A stretch of 28,366 bases of DNA, from contig DJET01000005.1 of NCBI GenBank assembly GCA_002431945.1, positions 85,193 to 113,558 on the forward strand, in the 5' to 3' direction. Below the pieces are notes generated by a model. That model made no database searches, had not been told where the DNA came from, and saw nothing but the letters and a program-made list of their open reading frames with translations. The position numbers and the translations under genes are program-made. This document shows positions 1 to 5,984 of the stretch, one piece after another. This stretch comes from Ruminococcaceae bacterium UBA5891. Its GTDB lineage: Bacteria > Bacillota > Clostridia > Oscillospirales > Acutalibacteraceae. The stretch's first letter is position 1, and every line of letters starts with the position of its first letter.

Positions 1-25
1 TCGAGCGAACGGCATTCCCGTCCAA

Positions 26-52
26 GAGCGTGTCGACTTTTTCGACACGCTC
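26..52. terminator. Inverted repeat (10-bp stem hairpin)
   Basis: GAGCGTGTCG (26-35) pairs perfectly with CGACACGCTC (43-52) around a 7-nt loop. No T-tract follows directly, but a second GC-rich hairpin and T-runs lie just downstream. It probably belongs to a terminator region for a gene left of the window. Its role is inferred only from the fold. Confidence 0.45.
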
Positions 53-54
53 AT

Positions 55-97
55 AACCCCGCCGTTTAGGCGGGGTTGTGAGCATTTTGATTTTTTA
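55..97 (+). terminator. Probable rho-independent terminator
   Basis: AACCCCGCC (55-63) pairs with GGCGGGGTT (69-77) around a GTTTA loop, followed within about 10 nt by the T-rich run at 84-96. It would end a + strand transcript entering from left of the window. No gene belonging to it is visible. Confidence 0.55.
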
Positions 98-116
98 AGC
101 AGCTTTCTTAAGAAAT

Positions 117-154
117 AAAAATCGGCAAGTACCGTTAGATACTTGCCGATTTTT
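117..154 (-). terminator. tRNA-Lys terminator (bidirectional)
   Basis: ATCGGCAAGTA (121-131) pairs with TACTTGCCGAT (140-150), with flanking A and T runs on both sides. Read on the minus strand it starts right after the CCA end of tRNA-Lys and finishes in a T-run. It could also work in the + direction. Confidence 0.8.
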
Positions 155-229
155 GGTGATCCATCGGGGATTCGAACCCCGGACACCTTGATTAAAAGTC
201 AAGTGCTCTGCCAACTGAGCTAATGAATC
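154..229 (-). tRNA. tRNA-Lys (anticodon TTT)
   Basis: On the minus strand this 76-nt stretch folds as a full cloverleaf. The acceptor is GATTCAT/ATGGATC with one G-T pair, the D stem is GCTC/GAGC, the anticodon stem is CTTGA/TCAAG around CTTTTAA (anticodon TTT), and the T arm is CGGGG-TTCGAAT-CCCCG. The discriminator is A and CCA is encoded in the DNA. A consensus promoter lies upstream and a terminator immediately follows. Whether the gene belongs to the host or the phage cannot be told from the window. Confidence 0.97.
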
Positions 230-246
230 ATTCGGACAGCTTTAAT

Positions 247-275
247 ATTATATCAATACTTTGCGTGCTTGTCAA
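247..275 (-). promoter_or_regulatory. Sigma-70 consensus promoter for tRNA-Lys
   Basis: The minus strand carries TTGACA (270-275) and TATAAT (247-252) separated by exactly 17 nt, a perfect consensus. The start point would be near 240, about 11 nt before the mature tRNA 5' end at 229. Confidence 0.9.
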
Positions 276-314
276 GTATTAAATTGCTATTTTTGCAAAA
301 ATAAAATGTTCTAC

Positions 315-361
315 AATAAATTGCAAGAGGTCGCAACGACCAAATGCAATTTATTTTTTTA
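315..361 (+). terminator. Rho-independent terminator, + strand
   Basis: AATAAATTGCA (315-325) pairs perfectly with TGCAATTTATT (345-355). An inner stem GGTCG/CGACC (329-333/337-341) sits inside it, and a run of T follows. There is no + strand gene between the window start and this point, so it would block read-through into the phage early region or end an unseen transcript. Nothing else is recognised between 276 and 445. Confidence 0.65.
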
Positions 362-445
362 TTTATTTTGGCTTTTGCCTATGGCGAGGATAGAGCAATG
401 CAGAGGTGCAACTCGAGCGCGTTATAGGATTTTAGCATAAGGGGA

Positions 446-477
446 CAACGGGAGCGGGGAGCTCCCCGCTCCCGTTG
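446..477. repeat. Perfect 32-bp palindrome upstream of first gene
   Basis: CAACGGGAGCGGGGAG (446-461) is followed at once by its exact reverse complement (462-477), with no spacer. It lies about 20 nt before the ribosome binding site of the first phage gene. The perfect two-fold symmetry fits either an operator for a dimeric regulator or a transcribed hairpin acting as a terminator or 5' stabiliser. The sequence alone does not separate these. Confidence 0.75.
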
Positions 478-510
478 AACTCACAAATAAAACAAAGGAG
501 GAGCGCAACA

Positions 511-762
511 ATGAATATCCGCTATATGAGCTACGACCAAAGAAAAGAGCTTGAAACTATGTACGCAGCAAACGCCGAAATTAACGACATAGCCGCTCGC
601 CTCGGCGTAAATCACGTTACCGTATATAGAGAGCTAAAGCGCGGCGAAACGGGCAAGCTTGACAAAAACGGGCGTATGGCTTATAGCGCAGAACTCGGGC
701 AAAAAACCTTAAACGAAAATTTCCGCCGCCGAGGAAATCGAAAAGCTACGGCAAATAAATAA
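511..762 (+). CDS. Small HTH protein resembling the IS30 transposase N-terminus
   Basis: The protein is 83 aa from ATG 511, chosen because AAAGGAGG lies about 9 nt upstream; the longer TTG start at 475 would begin inside the palindrome. Residues about 5-45 form a helix-turn-helix of the HTH_38 type found at the N-terminus of IS30-family transposases, with the run IAARLGVNHVTVYRELKRG as the likely turn and recognition helix. No DDE catalytic domain follows and the C-terminus is basic. It heads the early gene block and sits next to the palindrome, so a DNA-binding regulator role is reasonable but inferred. It could instead be a domesticated transposase fragment. Confidence 0.75.
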   Translation: MNIRYMSYDQRKELETMYAANAEINDIAARLGVNHVTVYRELKRGETGKLDKNGRMAYSAELGQKTLNENFRRRGNRKATANK

Positions 763-783
763 TAAAAACGGAGTGATTTTGTT

Positions 784-1014
784 ATGAACAAGGTACGCAG
801 AAAAGAATTGCAGGAACTCTACGACATTATCTCCGAGGCTAAAGACCGCCTCGAGATGTTGCACGACGAGGAGGAGGAATACAAGGACAATATGCCCGAA
901 AACCTCCAAAGCTCGGAACGCTACGAAAAAGCAGAGGCGGCGGTAGACGCTCTCGACTCTGCCGTGTCCTCTCTTGAGGAGGCACTCGACTACATAGAGG
1001 AGGCGCAAGAATGA
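784..1014 (+). CDS. Small acidic coiled-coil protein, function unknown
   Basis: The protein is 76 aa, almost entirely charged and helical, with a likely coiled coil over residues 5-35 and 50-75 and an acidic run EEEEYKDN near residue 31. I recognise no domain. It starts 21 nt after the upstream gene, and its stop overlaps the next start as ATGA (1011-1014), so it is translated as part of the early operon. Small coiled-coil proteins of this kind are common in phage early regions, but no specific role can be given. Confidence 0.75.
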   Translation: MNKVRRKELQELYDIISEAKDRLEMLHDEEEEYKDNMPENLQSSERYEKAEAAVDALDSAVSSLEEALDYIEEAQE

Positions 1015-1547
1015 CAGAGCAAAAAGAACGCCTCAAAAAACTTTACGCCCTCGCCTTGCGCGGCGTTGGCGGAGAAAAAGAGCAAGCCCAGGCTATACTC
1101 GATAAATTACTTAAAAAGTATGCTATGACGCTTGACGACCTCGACGACGAGGTTATACAAGAGTACGACCTCGGGTATCACGGCAAAGAACAAGACCGTA
1201 TTTTAATGCAGACCGCATATAAAGTTACGGACGATAAAAACGCGTTCAACCACTTGCAATATAACCATAGCGGCAGAGCTTGCCGTACTCGCCTACGCGT
1301 GCGCTGCACCGCTGCTCAAAAGGCAGAGATAGAGTTTTTGTTTAGCTTTTATGTAAGGCTTTTGGAAAAAGAAAAAGAGGCTTTGCTACAAGCGTTTTTC
1401 CAAAAGCACCGAATTTTTGGAAATCTCAAAGACGGAGAAAGCGGAGCGGAGCTTTCTCCCGAGGAATTGTTAAAGCTCGAGCTTATGATGAAAGGGCTAT
1501 CGGACGAACAGCCATTAAAGCAAATTGAGGGAGGTAAAATGGTATGA
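1011..1547 (+). CDS. DUF2786-like protein
   Basis: The protein is 178 aa. The N-terminal 45 residues (KLYALALRGVGGEKEQAQ, then AILDKLLKKYAMTLDDL) follow the helical pattern of DUF2786 proteins, which are frequent in phages and of unknown function. The middle contains RLRVRCTAAQKAEIEFLFSF and a helical segment to about residue 130. The start overlaps the previous stop and the stop overlaps the next start (ATGA at 1544), indicating translational coupling. There are no catalytic residues I can name. Confidence 0.75.
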   Translation: MTEQKERLKKLYALALRGVGGEKEQAQAILDKLLKKYAMTLDDLDDEVIQEYDLGYHGKEQDRILMQTAYKVTDDKNAFNHLQYNHSGRACRTRLRVRCTAAQKAEIEFLFSFYVRLLEKEKEALLQAFFQKHRIFGNLKDGESGAELSPEELLKLELMMKGLSDEQPLKQIEGGKMV

Positions 1548-1738
1548 ATATAAAGCCAAATAAACAGCCCTGCCAAATTTGCAGAAATCACAAAGGCGGT
1601 ACGCCTCTTATGATACGGGACGACAACGGGCAAAAGCACCCGTATACACATATTTGTAATTGCCCTTATTGTGGACGTTTTCTTGCCGAGAATTACGATA
1701 CCGCACAAAATACGGACGAAACCGACGAGGAGGTGTAG
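1544..1738 (+). CDS. Small zinc-ribbon-like protein
   Basis: The protein is 64 aa with two Cys pairs, CQIC near residue 10 and CNCPYC near residue 38, spaced as in a treble-clef or zinc-ribbon fold. A short acidic tail (TDETDEEV) follows. It overlaps the upstream gene and is followed 3 nt later by another zinc-ribbon gene. It probably binds zinc and perhaps nucleic acid or protein. I do not recognise a named family. Confidence 0.7.
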   Translation: MNIKPNKQPCQICRNHKGGTPLMIRDDNGQKHPYTHICNCPYCGRFLAENYDTAQNTDETDEEV

Positions 1739-1741
1739 GAG

Positions 1742-2188
1742 ATGTGCAAGGCTGTTAAGTGCCCGCAATGCGGACACGAATTTACACCCGAGAGAGCTAT
1801 TAAATCGGGAGCTTGGACTCCAGAGGAGGACGAGCTGTTACTGAACGGCTACCAAAAGGAACGGAAAACCATTGCCGAACTCTCGGACGAGCTTAACCGC
1901 TCCCAGGACGCAGCCCGCAACCGCTTATTTGTCCTCCGCGGCGGAGGCAAGCCTAAAGGCGTTACGGCAAGCGTGCAGCTCACGGCAAAAGAATACGACG
2001 AAATGAGAGCGGCGCGCCAGGAAGTAAAAAGCGCCCGAAAGCTCGTAGAGCAAGCAAAGGACACCGAGCGCGAGCTCGCCGCCTTTTACGCTCTCGGTAA
2101 GCAGCTTATAAACGCAAGGCAAAACAAGCGTGTTATCGCCCCTCTGTTTGAGGAACTCGAGCGGCTCGTTAATGCCTACAAGTTTTAG
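1742..2188 (+). CDS. Zinc-ribbon plus Myb/SANT-like HTH protein
   Basis: The protein is 148 aa. Residues 1-12 (MCKAVKCPQCGH) give a short CxxC knuckle. Residues about 22-65 (GAWTPEEDELLLNGYQ, followed by ELNRSQDAARNRLFVL) match the tryptophan-containing, acid-rich pattern of Myb/SANT-type helix-turn-helix domains seen in phage regulators. Residues 75-148 are predicted coiled coil, suitable for dimerising. It lies within the early operon and is a plausible DNA-binding regulator, but its target is unknown. Confidence 0.7.
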   Translation: MCKAVKCPQCGHEFTPERAIKSGAWTPEEDELLLNGYQKERKTIAELSDELNRSQDAARNRLFVLRGGGKPKGVTASVQLTAKEYDEMRAARQEVKSARKLVEQAKDTERELAAFYALGKQLINARQNKRVIAPLFEELERLVNAYKF

Positions 2189-2198
2189 GAGGCAAACT

Positions 2199-2432
2199 GT
2201 GCGGGAATATAGGCGTAAAGAATTACACGAGAGGGAGCGCCTCGGCTACTCGCGTATATCGGCAGGGCGGCAATGCTGCTACATAATCAAACAAGCAGCC
2301 GCCGCAAAGCTGCGGGACATTCACTCCCGCTTTAAGCTATGGACTACGAGAGGCAAAAGCTGTAAGCGCTGCTGCTTATGGTGTAAATATTTCGGCTATT
2401 GCAGCCCCGATTTTAATAACGATAAGGAGTAA
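2199..2432 (+). CDS. Small Cys-rich basic protein, function unknown
   Basis: The likely start is GTG 2199, which follows TAGGAGG at a good distance and just clears the previous stop. Upstream starts in the same frame lie inside the preceding gene. The product is 77 aa, rich in Arg/Lys, with six cysteines, including CCLWCKYFGYC near its end. It could be a small metal-binding or nucleic-acid-binding protein, but no family is recognised. Confidence 0.6.
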   Translation: MREYRRKELHERERLGYSRISAGRQCCYIIKQAAAAKLRDIHSRFKLWTTRGKSCKRCCLWCKYFGYCSPDFNNDKE

Positions 2433-2437
2433 AAGTT

Positions 2438-3121
2438 ATGAACGACAATATTTTACGCGCTATTGAGTCACTTTGCGACGATATAGCCACCGACACAAAC
2501 GCAGAGGACAACCAAAAGAGAGCAAATGCAATTTTAACTCTTGCTTTCGGCGGGATATTTACGCCCGAGGAAATCGAGGAGGACTACACCGAGGACGACT
2601 CCGCAGCGGGAGCGGAAAAAGATAAAATCAAATTCCCGAAACCTGGCGAGCAATTCGAGTATAACGGCATTAAGTTTACCGCTCTCGGAGAGGAGCAGGG
2701 CGGCGTACTTGCCATTGTCTCGGAATTACTCGAGGACGAAATGCCGCTCGACGAAAGCAATAAAAACGACTGGCGCACTTCCTCGCTCCGTAAACACCTT
2801 AACGGAGAATACCTCGAACAATTCAACCGCGGCGACCTCCTCCAGTTTGTATCGGACTTGACCTCCGACGACGGTATGAAAGACTACGGCACCGCCGAGG
2901 ATTATGTTTTCCTCCTCTCGTGCGACCTTTACCGCAAATACAGAGAGTCCGTGCCGCGCTTTAATAATTGGTGGTGGACGCTTACTCCCTGGACTTGCAA
3001 CCCGTCCTACGCGAACTACGCGCGAGTTGTCCACTCGGACGGTACGTTGAGCTACAGCATTGCGTACAACGGTTACGGCGTTGCCCCCGCTTGTCTGTTC
3101 AATCCTAAAATCTTTGAATAA
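2438..3121 (+). CDS. Remote DGR target: free-standing DUF6273-like variable protein
   Basis: The protein is 227 aa from ATG 2438 after AAGGAG. Residues 1-75 are acidic and helical, with no signal peptide or membrane segment. Residues about 80-227 resemble the DUF6273/formylglycine-enzyme-like C-type-lectin fold used for DGR-diversified ligand binding (DYVFLLS, then a WWW-containing stretch, then ARVVHSDGTL and GVAPAC). Residues 188-219 are the second variable repeat of the DGR at 24.7-26.6 kb. The protein lacks the BppU-type anchor present in the other target and lies among early genes. It therefore probably binds something as a soluble, non-virion or unattached protein. The ligand is unknown. 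Confidence 0.88.
   Translation: MNDNILRAIESLCDDIATDTNAEDNQKRANAILTLAFGGIFTPEEIEEDYTEDDSAAGAEKDKIKFPKPGEQFEYNGIKFTALGEEQGGVLAIVSELLEDEMPLDESNKNDWRTSSLRKHLNGEYLEQFNRGDLLQFVSDLTSDDGMKDYGTAEDYVFLLSCDLYRKYRESVPRFNNWWWTLTPWTCNPSYANYARVVHSDGTLSYSIAYNGYGVAPACLFNPKIFE
2999..3094 (+). repeat. DGR variable repeat VR2 (in trans)
   Basis: These 96 nt align without gaps to template positions 25342-25437. I count 10 differences, all at template adenines: five A to T, three A to G and two A to C. Identity begins abruptly at AACCCGTCC and ends at CTTGT. DNA on either side does not match the template or VR1 except for the downstream hairpin. It is 33 nt shorter at the 5' end than VR1. It encodes the C-terminal ligand-binding face of the host gene. 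Confidence 0.95.
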
Positions 3122-3122
3122 T

Positions 3123-3140
3123 CCGCCTCGATAGAGGCGA
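3123..3140. promoter_or_regulatory. DGR target hairpin downstream of VR2
   Basis: CGCCTC (3124-3129) and GAGGCG (3134-3139) form a 6-bp stem around the tetraloop GATA, 29 nt after VR2 ends. The same element, with loop GGTA, follows VR1. Both loops fit the GRNA form reported for the Bordetella phage DGR target hairpin. Being just after the stop codon, it could also be a weak terminator, but no T-run follows. Confidence 0.7.
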
Positions 3141-3156
3141 GAAAGGGGAAAAACAA

Positions 3157-3360
3157 ATGGTCAGCGGCAAAAAAGCAATAGAATGCGCGGAAACAATAGT
3201 ACGGTTCTGTAAAGAGCAAAACGGCTGTCAAAATTGTATTTTCCGTAAATACGGTTGCGATAGTTGGAAATGTCATATTAACGCAATAGACCTAAAATAC
3301 GCAATGGACGAAATAAAAGGTCAGCACGAGGCAAAGAAACGAAATCGCGGCTATTTATAA
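3157..3360 (+). CDS. Small Cys-rich protein, function unknown
   Basis: The protein is 67 aa from ATG 3157, preceded by GAAAGGGG. Cysteines at CAETIVRFC, CQNCIF and near the middle (YGCDSWKCH) suggest zinc binding. It directly follows the variable-protein gene and its hairpin. It might be co-expressed with that gene, but no functional link can be shown. No family is recognised. Confidence 0.65.
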   Translation: MVSGKKAIECAETIVRFCKEQNGCQNCIFRKYGCDSWKCHINAIDLKYAMDEIKGQHEAKKRNRGYL

Positions 3361-3380
3361 ATGATAAGGAGCGAGGCGGT

Positions 3381-3590
3381 ATGACAAACGAGGAATTAAA
3401 AAACGCTCTCGTCAGCGGGTGCCCCGTAGAAAGCGGCGGAATTGTATATAAGTGCGTTTCGGCTATCATTTACCGATACCGCAACGGGAAACTTGACATT
3501 TCCGCCGAGGTTACGGACTATTGCGGGCACAGTATTTCAATCATAAGCCCCGAGCGGGCAAAAATCGCAGAAAGCGAGGTTAAACAATGA
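3381..3590 (+). CDS. Small hypothetical phage protein
   Basis: The protein is 69 aa from ATG 3381, with AAGGAG about 10 nt upstream. It begins with a helix (MTNEELKNALVSGCPVESGG) and continues as a beta-rich stretch (IVYKCVSAIIYRYRNGKLDI). This looks like one of the small beta-barrel-like accessory proteins common in phages of Clostridia. No function can be assigned. The next small gene starts inside its last codons. Confidence 0.65.
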   Translation: MTNEELKNALVSGCPVESGGIVYKCVSAIIYRYRNGKLDISAEVTDYCGHSISIISPERAKIAESEVKQ

Positions 3591-3661
3591 ACGCAATTAT
3601 TATAACGGCGATTATCTGCGCTACCCTGGTTTTGCTCACATTTATAAATAAAAAGAAATAG
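3587..3661 (+). CDS. 24-aa single-pass membrane peptide
   Basis: ATG 3587 overlaps the previous stop and is preceded by GCGAGG. The product (MNAIIITAIICATLVLLTF followed by INKKK) is one hydrophobic helix with a positive C-terminal tail, typical of tiny phage membrane peptides. It ends 11 nt before the transglycosylase gene, suggesting coupled expression. Its size makes it uncertain, but start, coupling and composition all agree. Confidence 0.5.
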   Translation: MNAIIITAIICATLVLLTFINKKK

Positions 3662-3672
3662 GAGGCTTTGCT

Positions 3673-4377
3673 ATGACTTCGGCAAACGGAAACAGACAGC
3701 ACAGGACAAGCTCGGCTCCGAGCGACAGCAAAAGAGCCGCTCGCGGAAAATGCAAGCGGCAATTTATTACCTTTATTATATGTGTATTCCTCGTAGGAGG
3801 AATTGCAGGAGGGCTCATTGTCGGAGGAGTACAAGCCCTCGGCGGAAATGACGCAAAAGAGCAACCGCCCTACGGCACACGCGACGGCAAAAGCGTAACA
3901 GAAAACGGCGAGCTTATGCTCATACAAGACGCAGCAGGTTTTACCCCTCTCGATTGCGAGCTCTCGGAGGAGCTGCAAGAGTTTACATATTATATGTGCC
4001 GCGCCTATTATATCGACTTTGACTTTACTATGTCGCTTATGCTCTCCGAGTCCTCGTTTAATGCCGACGCGGTAAGCCAGGACGGGCACGATTTCGGCTT
4101 AATGCAAATAAGGGAATGTAATAACGATTGGCTCAAAGAGGAACTCGGCGTTACCGATATGCTCAACCCTTACGAGAATATCCGAGCGGGTTTATATATC
4201 CTCCGCGGGCTTTTTGAAAAGTACAACGACAGCTCAAAGGTTGTTATGGCGTACAAAATGGGCGAATATGGAGCCTCGGTACTTTGGGATAAAGGAGTAT
4301 ACGAAACGACCGCCTCGCAGCGGGTGCTCGCCCAGGCGGATAAATTTGCCGCAGAGAGGAGCAATAACCAAAAATGA
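3673..4377 (+). CDS. Membrane-anchored lytic transglycosylase (SLT family)
   Basis: The protein is 234 aa. Residues 1-30 are basic and 31-56 form a Gly-rich transmembrane helix, so it is likely a signal-anchored protein facing the wall. The domain from about 95 to 225 has the SLT-type lysozyme pattern: catalytic Glu126 in LSESSFN, then DFGLMQI, a conserved NPYENI, and AYKMGEYG. Such enzymes cleave peptidoglycan between MurNAc and GlcNAc with 1,6-anhydro product formation. Its place in the early block, far from the lysis genes and tail, is unusual. It may remodel the wall during infection or entry, or derive from a conjugative element. Confidence 0.85.
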   Translation: MTSANGNRQHRTSSAPSDSKRAARGKCKRQFITFIICVFLVGGIAGGLIVGGVQALGGNDAKEQPPYGTRDGKSVTENGELMLIQDAAGFTPLDCELSEELQEFTYYMCRAYYIDFDFTMSLMLSESSFNADAVSQDGHDFGLMQIRECNNDWLKEELGVTDMLNPYENIRAGLYILRGLFEKYNDSSKVVMAYKMGEYGASVLWDKGVYETTASQRVLAQADKFAAERSNNQK

Positions 4378-5129
4378 AAGATTGCATAATTAACGGAGAT
4401 TGCATAAAGGTAATGGCACAACTCCCGTCGAAAAGCGTTGACCTTATATTATGCGATTTACCATACGGGGTTACACAAAACAAAGCCGACATTGTTATAC
4501 CTTTTGCAGATTTATGGCAGCAGTACAACCGAATTATAAAAGACAGAGGCGCAATACTTCTTTTCGGACAAGGATTATTTTTTATTGACCTTGTAAACAG
4601 CAACAGGAAAATGTTTAGGTACGACCTTGTATGGGATAAAGAACTAATCAGCGGCTTTTTGAACGCCAAAAAAATGCCGTTAAGACAGCACGAGCAAATA
4701 GCAGTATTTTATAAAAAACTGCCTACTTATAATCCGCAATTCACAAAGGGAAACCCTTTACATAGCCGAGGCGCTCTAAAAAACAAACGCAAAAATAATA
4801 ATTATGGCGAGTTTGCGGACGCAAGCGACGATAGAAAAGGCTGCAGGGACAAATACCCCACAAGCATTTTAAGATTTAAGAAACCACACCCGAGCGTATG
4901 TGTGCACCCTACGCAAAAGCCTGTTACATTGTTAGAAAACCTTATAAAAACCTATACAAACCCAGGCGACACAGTTTTAGATAATTGTATAGGGAGCGGC
5001 TCTACCATATTTGCAGCAGCAAATACAGAAAGACATTATATAGGTATAGACATAAATAAATCTTATTGCGATACCGTACAAGAAAAATTACAAAAGCAAT
5101 TCTTTCACAACGAGGAGTGGCAGCAATGA
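4374..5129 (+). CDS. DNA methyltransferase, beta class (N6-A or N4-C)
   Basis: The protein is 251 aa and overlaps the previous gene by ATGA. Motif IV is DLPY at residues 28-31. The C-terminal part carries the SAM-binding motif I (VLDNCIGSGST, near residue 202) followed by FAAANTERHYIGIDIN. Motif IV before motif I is the beta-class order of the N6/N4 methylase family. HPTQKPVTLLENLI is the conserved segment just before motif I. No restriction enzyme is adjacent, so it is probably an orphan phage methylase protecting the genome or regulating it. The target sequence is not predictable here. Confidence 0.92.
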   Translation: MKDCIINGDCIKVMAQLPSKSVDLILCDLPYGVTQNKADIVIPFADLWQQYNRIIKDRGAILLFGQGLFFIDLVNSNRKMFRYDLVWDKELISGFLNAKKMPLRQHEQIAVFYKKLPTYNPQFTKGNPLHSRGALKNKRKNNNYGEFADASDDRKGCRDKYPTSILRFKKPHPSVCVHPTQKPVTLLENLIKTYTNPGDTVLDNCIGSGSTIFAAANTERHYIGIDINKSYCDTVQEKLQKQFFHNEEWQQ

Positions 5130-5578
5130 ACAATAAAATAATTCAGTCAATCCACCACGAGCACGGCGAAAATATCCTTAATGGCGTAAAAGGCTATGAA
5201 ATAAGAAAGACCGCCCCGAAAAGCGGAAATTTCCCATACATTATATATCTATATGAAACCAAACACTCATACAGAGGTGCAGACAATACGCTACACCCTG
5301 GCGCAGGAGCGGTTATCGGCTTTTATATATGCAAGGCGATTATCAAAACAAACGCTTTCGGTGCAGCCCTCTACAAAAGCAACACGCCCGAGGAGGCGGC
5401 AGCAAGAAATCGGATAGCATATACGGCGTGTTTAACCGAAAAGCAGCTTACAGAGTACGCGGGCGGCGAAGACATTTGCGCCTATGTAGTGAGCAACCCT
5501 ATACGCTTCCCGAAACCTCGCCCGCTCTCGGACTTCGGCTTAACACGCGCTCCGCAGAGTTGGCAATATTTGAAGTAA
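5126..5578 (+). CDS. ASCH-domain-like phage protein
   Basis: The protein is 150 aa from ATG 5126, overlapping the methylase stop (ATGA) and preceded by GAGGAG; the longer frame from 5066 lies inside the methylase gene. The N-terminal stretch HHEHGENILNGVKGYEIRKT resembles the opening of ASCH-type domains, small beta-barrels related to PUA that bind RNA or nucleotides. VIGFYICKAI fits a core strand. Tight coupling to the methylase suggests a joint role in DNA or nucleic-acid modification. The family call is from pattern only. Confidence 0.65.
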   Translation: MNNKIIQSIHHEHGENILNGVKGYEIRKTAPKSGNFPYIIYLYETKHSYRGADNTLHPGAGAVIGFYICKAIIKTNAFGAALYKSNTPEEAAARNRIAYTACLTEKQLTEYAGGEDICAYVVSNPIRFPKPRPLSDFGLTRAPQSWQYLK

Positions 5579-5585
5579 ATAAAAA

Positions 5586-5616
5586 GGGCTTATCAAGCCG
5601 CAAACTTGATAAGCCC
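5586..5616 (-). terminator. Hairpin reading as a minus-strand terminator
   Basis: GGGCTTATCAAG (5586-5597) pairs perfectly with CTTGATAAGCCC (5605-5616). On the minus strand the stem is followed by TTTTT, while on the + strand no T-run follows. It lies just after the ASCH-like gene. It implies either a minus-strand transcript from the gene-free region to its right or a + strand terminator of unusual form. Confidence 0.55.
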
Positions 5617-5857
5617 CGTAGCGCCTTTGTGCTACCGATTAACTACATATATAAGTATAGCACAACGGCAGCGAAAAGTCAATAGTTAAGCACGGAGCGA
5701 GCGGCTCTATTTCGGGCTCGTAATGGATAATAACTTAACGACCAAAACAGAGCACAAGGCACCCCGAGGAAATAAAAACCGTCCTCCCTCAAAAAATAAA
5801 TATTCTCTTTGTGAGTGTGGAGAGAGGCGGAGGAGTGAGGGGGTGCTCGTAGCGTTG

Positions 5858-5899
5858 TTGAAAGGGTGTGTAAACTCGTAGAGTTTTCCACGCTTTCAA
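5858..5899. repeat. Imperfect 19-20-bp inverted repeat
   Basis: TTGAAAGGGTGTGTAAACTC (5858-5877) faces GAGTTTTCCACGCTTTCAA (5881-5899) across a GTA loop, with two mismatches and one bulge. It would extrude as a long hairpin. It sits between the ASCH-like gene and Rep, 14 nt before the larger hairpin. Confidence 0.6.
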
Positions 5900-5913
5900 T
5901 AATGCGGAGAGTA

Positions 5914-5984
5914 GGGGGAGAGAGGAGGTGCCTCTCTCTTTAAGGCGGGCTCCGTCCCGCCGCTCTCTTGCTCCTCTCTCCCCC
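5914..5984. repeat. Long two-tier hairpin upstream of Rep
   Basis: GGGGGAGAGAGGAG (5914-5927) pairs perfectly with CTCCTCTCTCCCCC (5971-5984). An inner GGCGGG/CCCGCC stem (5944-5949/5956-5961) forms within the 43-nt loop. The purine/pyrimidine strand bias of the outer stem is strong. It may be a Rep recognition or nicking structure, or a transcript hairpin controlling rep expression. Confidence 0.6.

Noticed and set aside
154..229. tRNA-Lys as the phage attachment site
   Set aside because: Integration normally uses the tRNA 3' half with the element lying beyond the 3' end. Here the phage genes lie on the 5' side, beyond the tRNA promoter, and no direct repeat of the tRNA end is seen in the window.
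511..762. Complete IS30-type insertion sequence
   Set aside because: Only the N-terminal HTH is present, there is no DDE domain, and no terminal inverted repeats or target duplications bracket it. The nearby palindrome is not repeated on the other side.
5679..5891. 70-aa minus-strand frame in the gene-free region
   Set aside because: No ribosome site, no recognisable domain, and it covers part of the large inverted repeat near 5858. A noncoding transcript is more likely than a protein.
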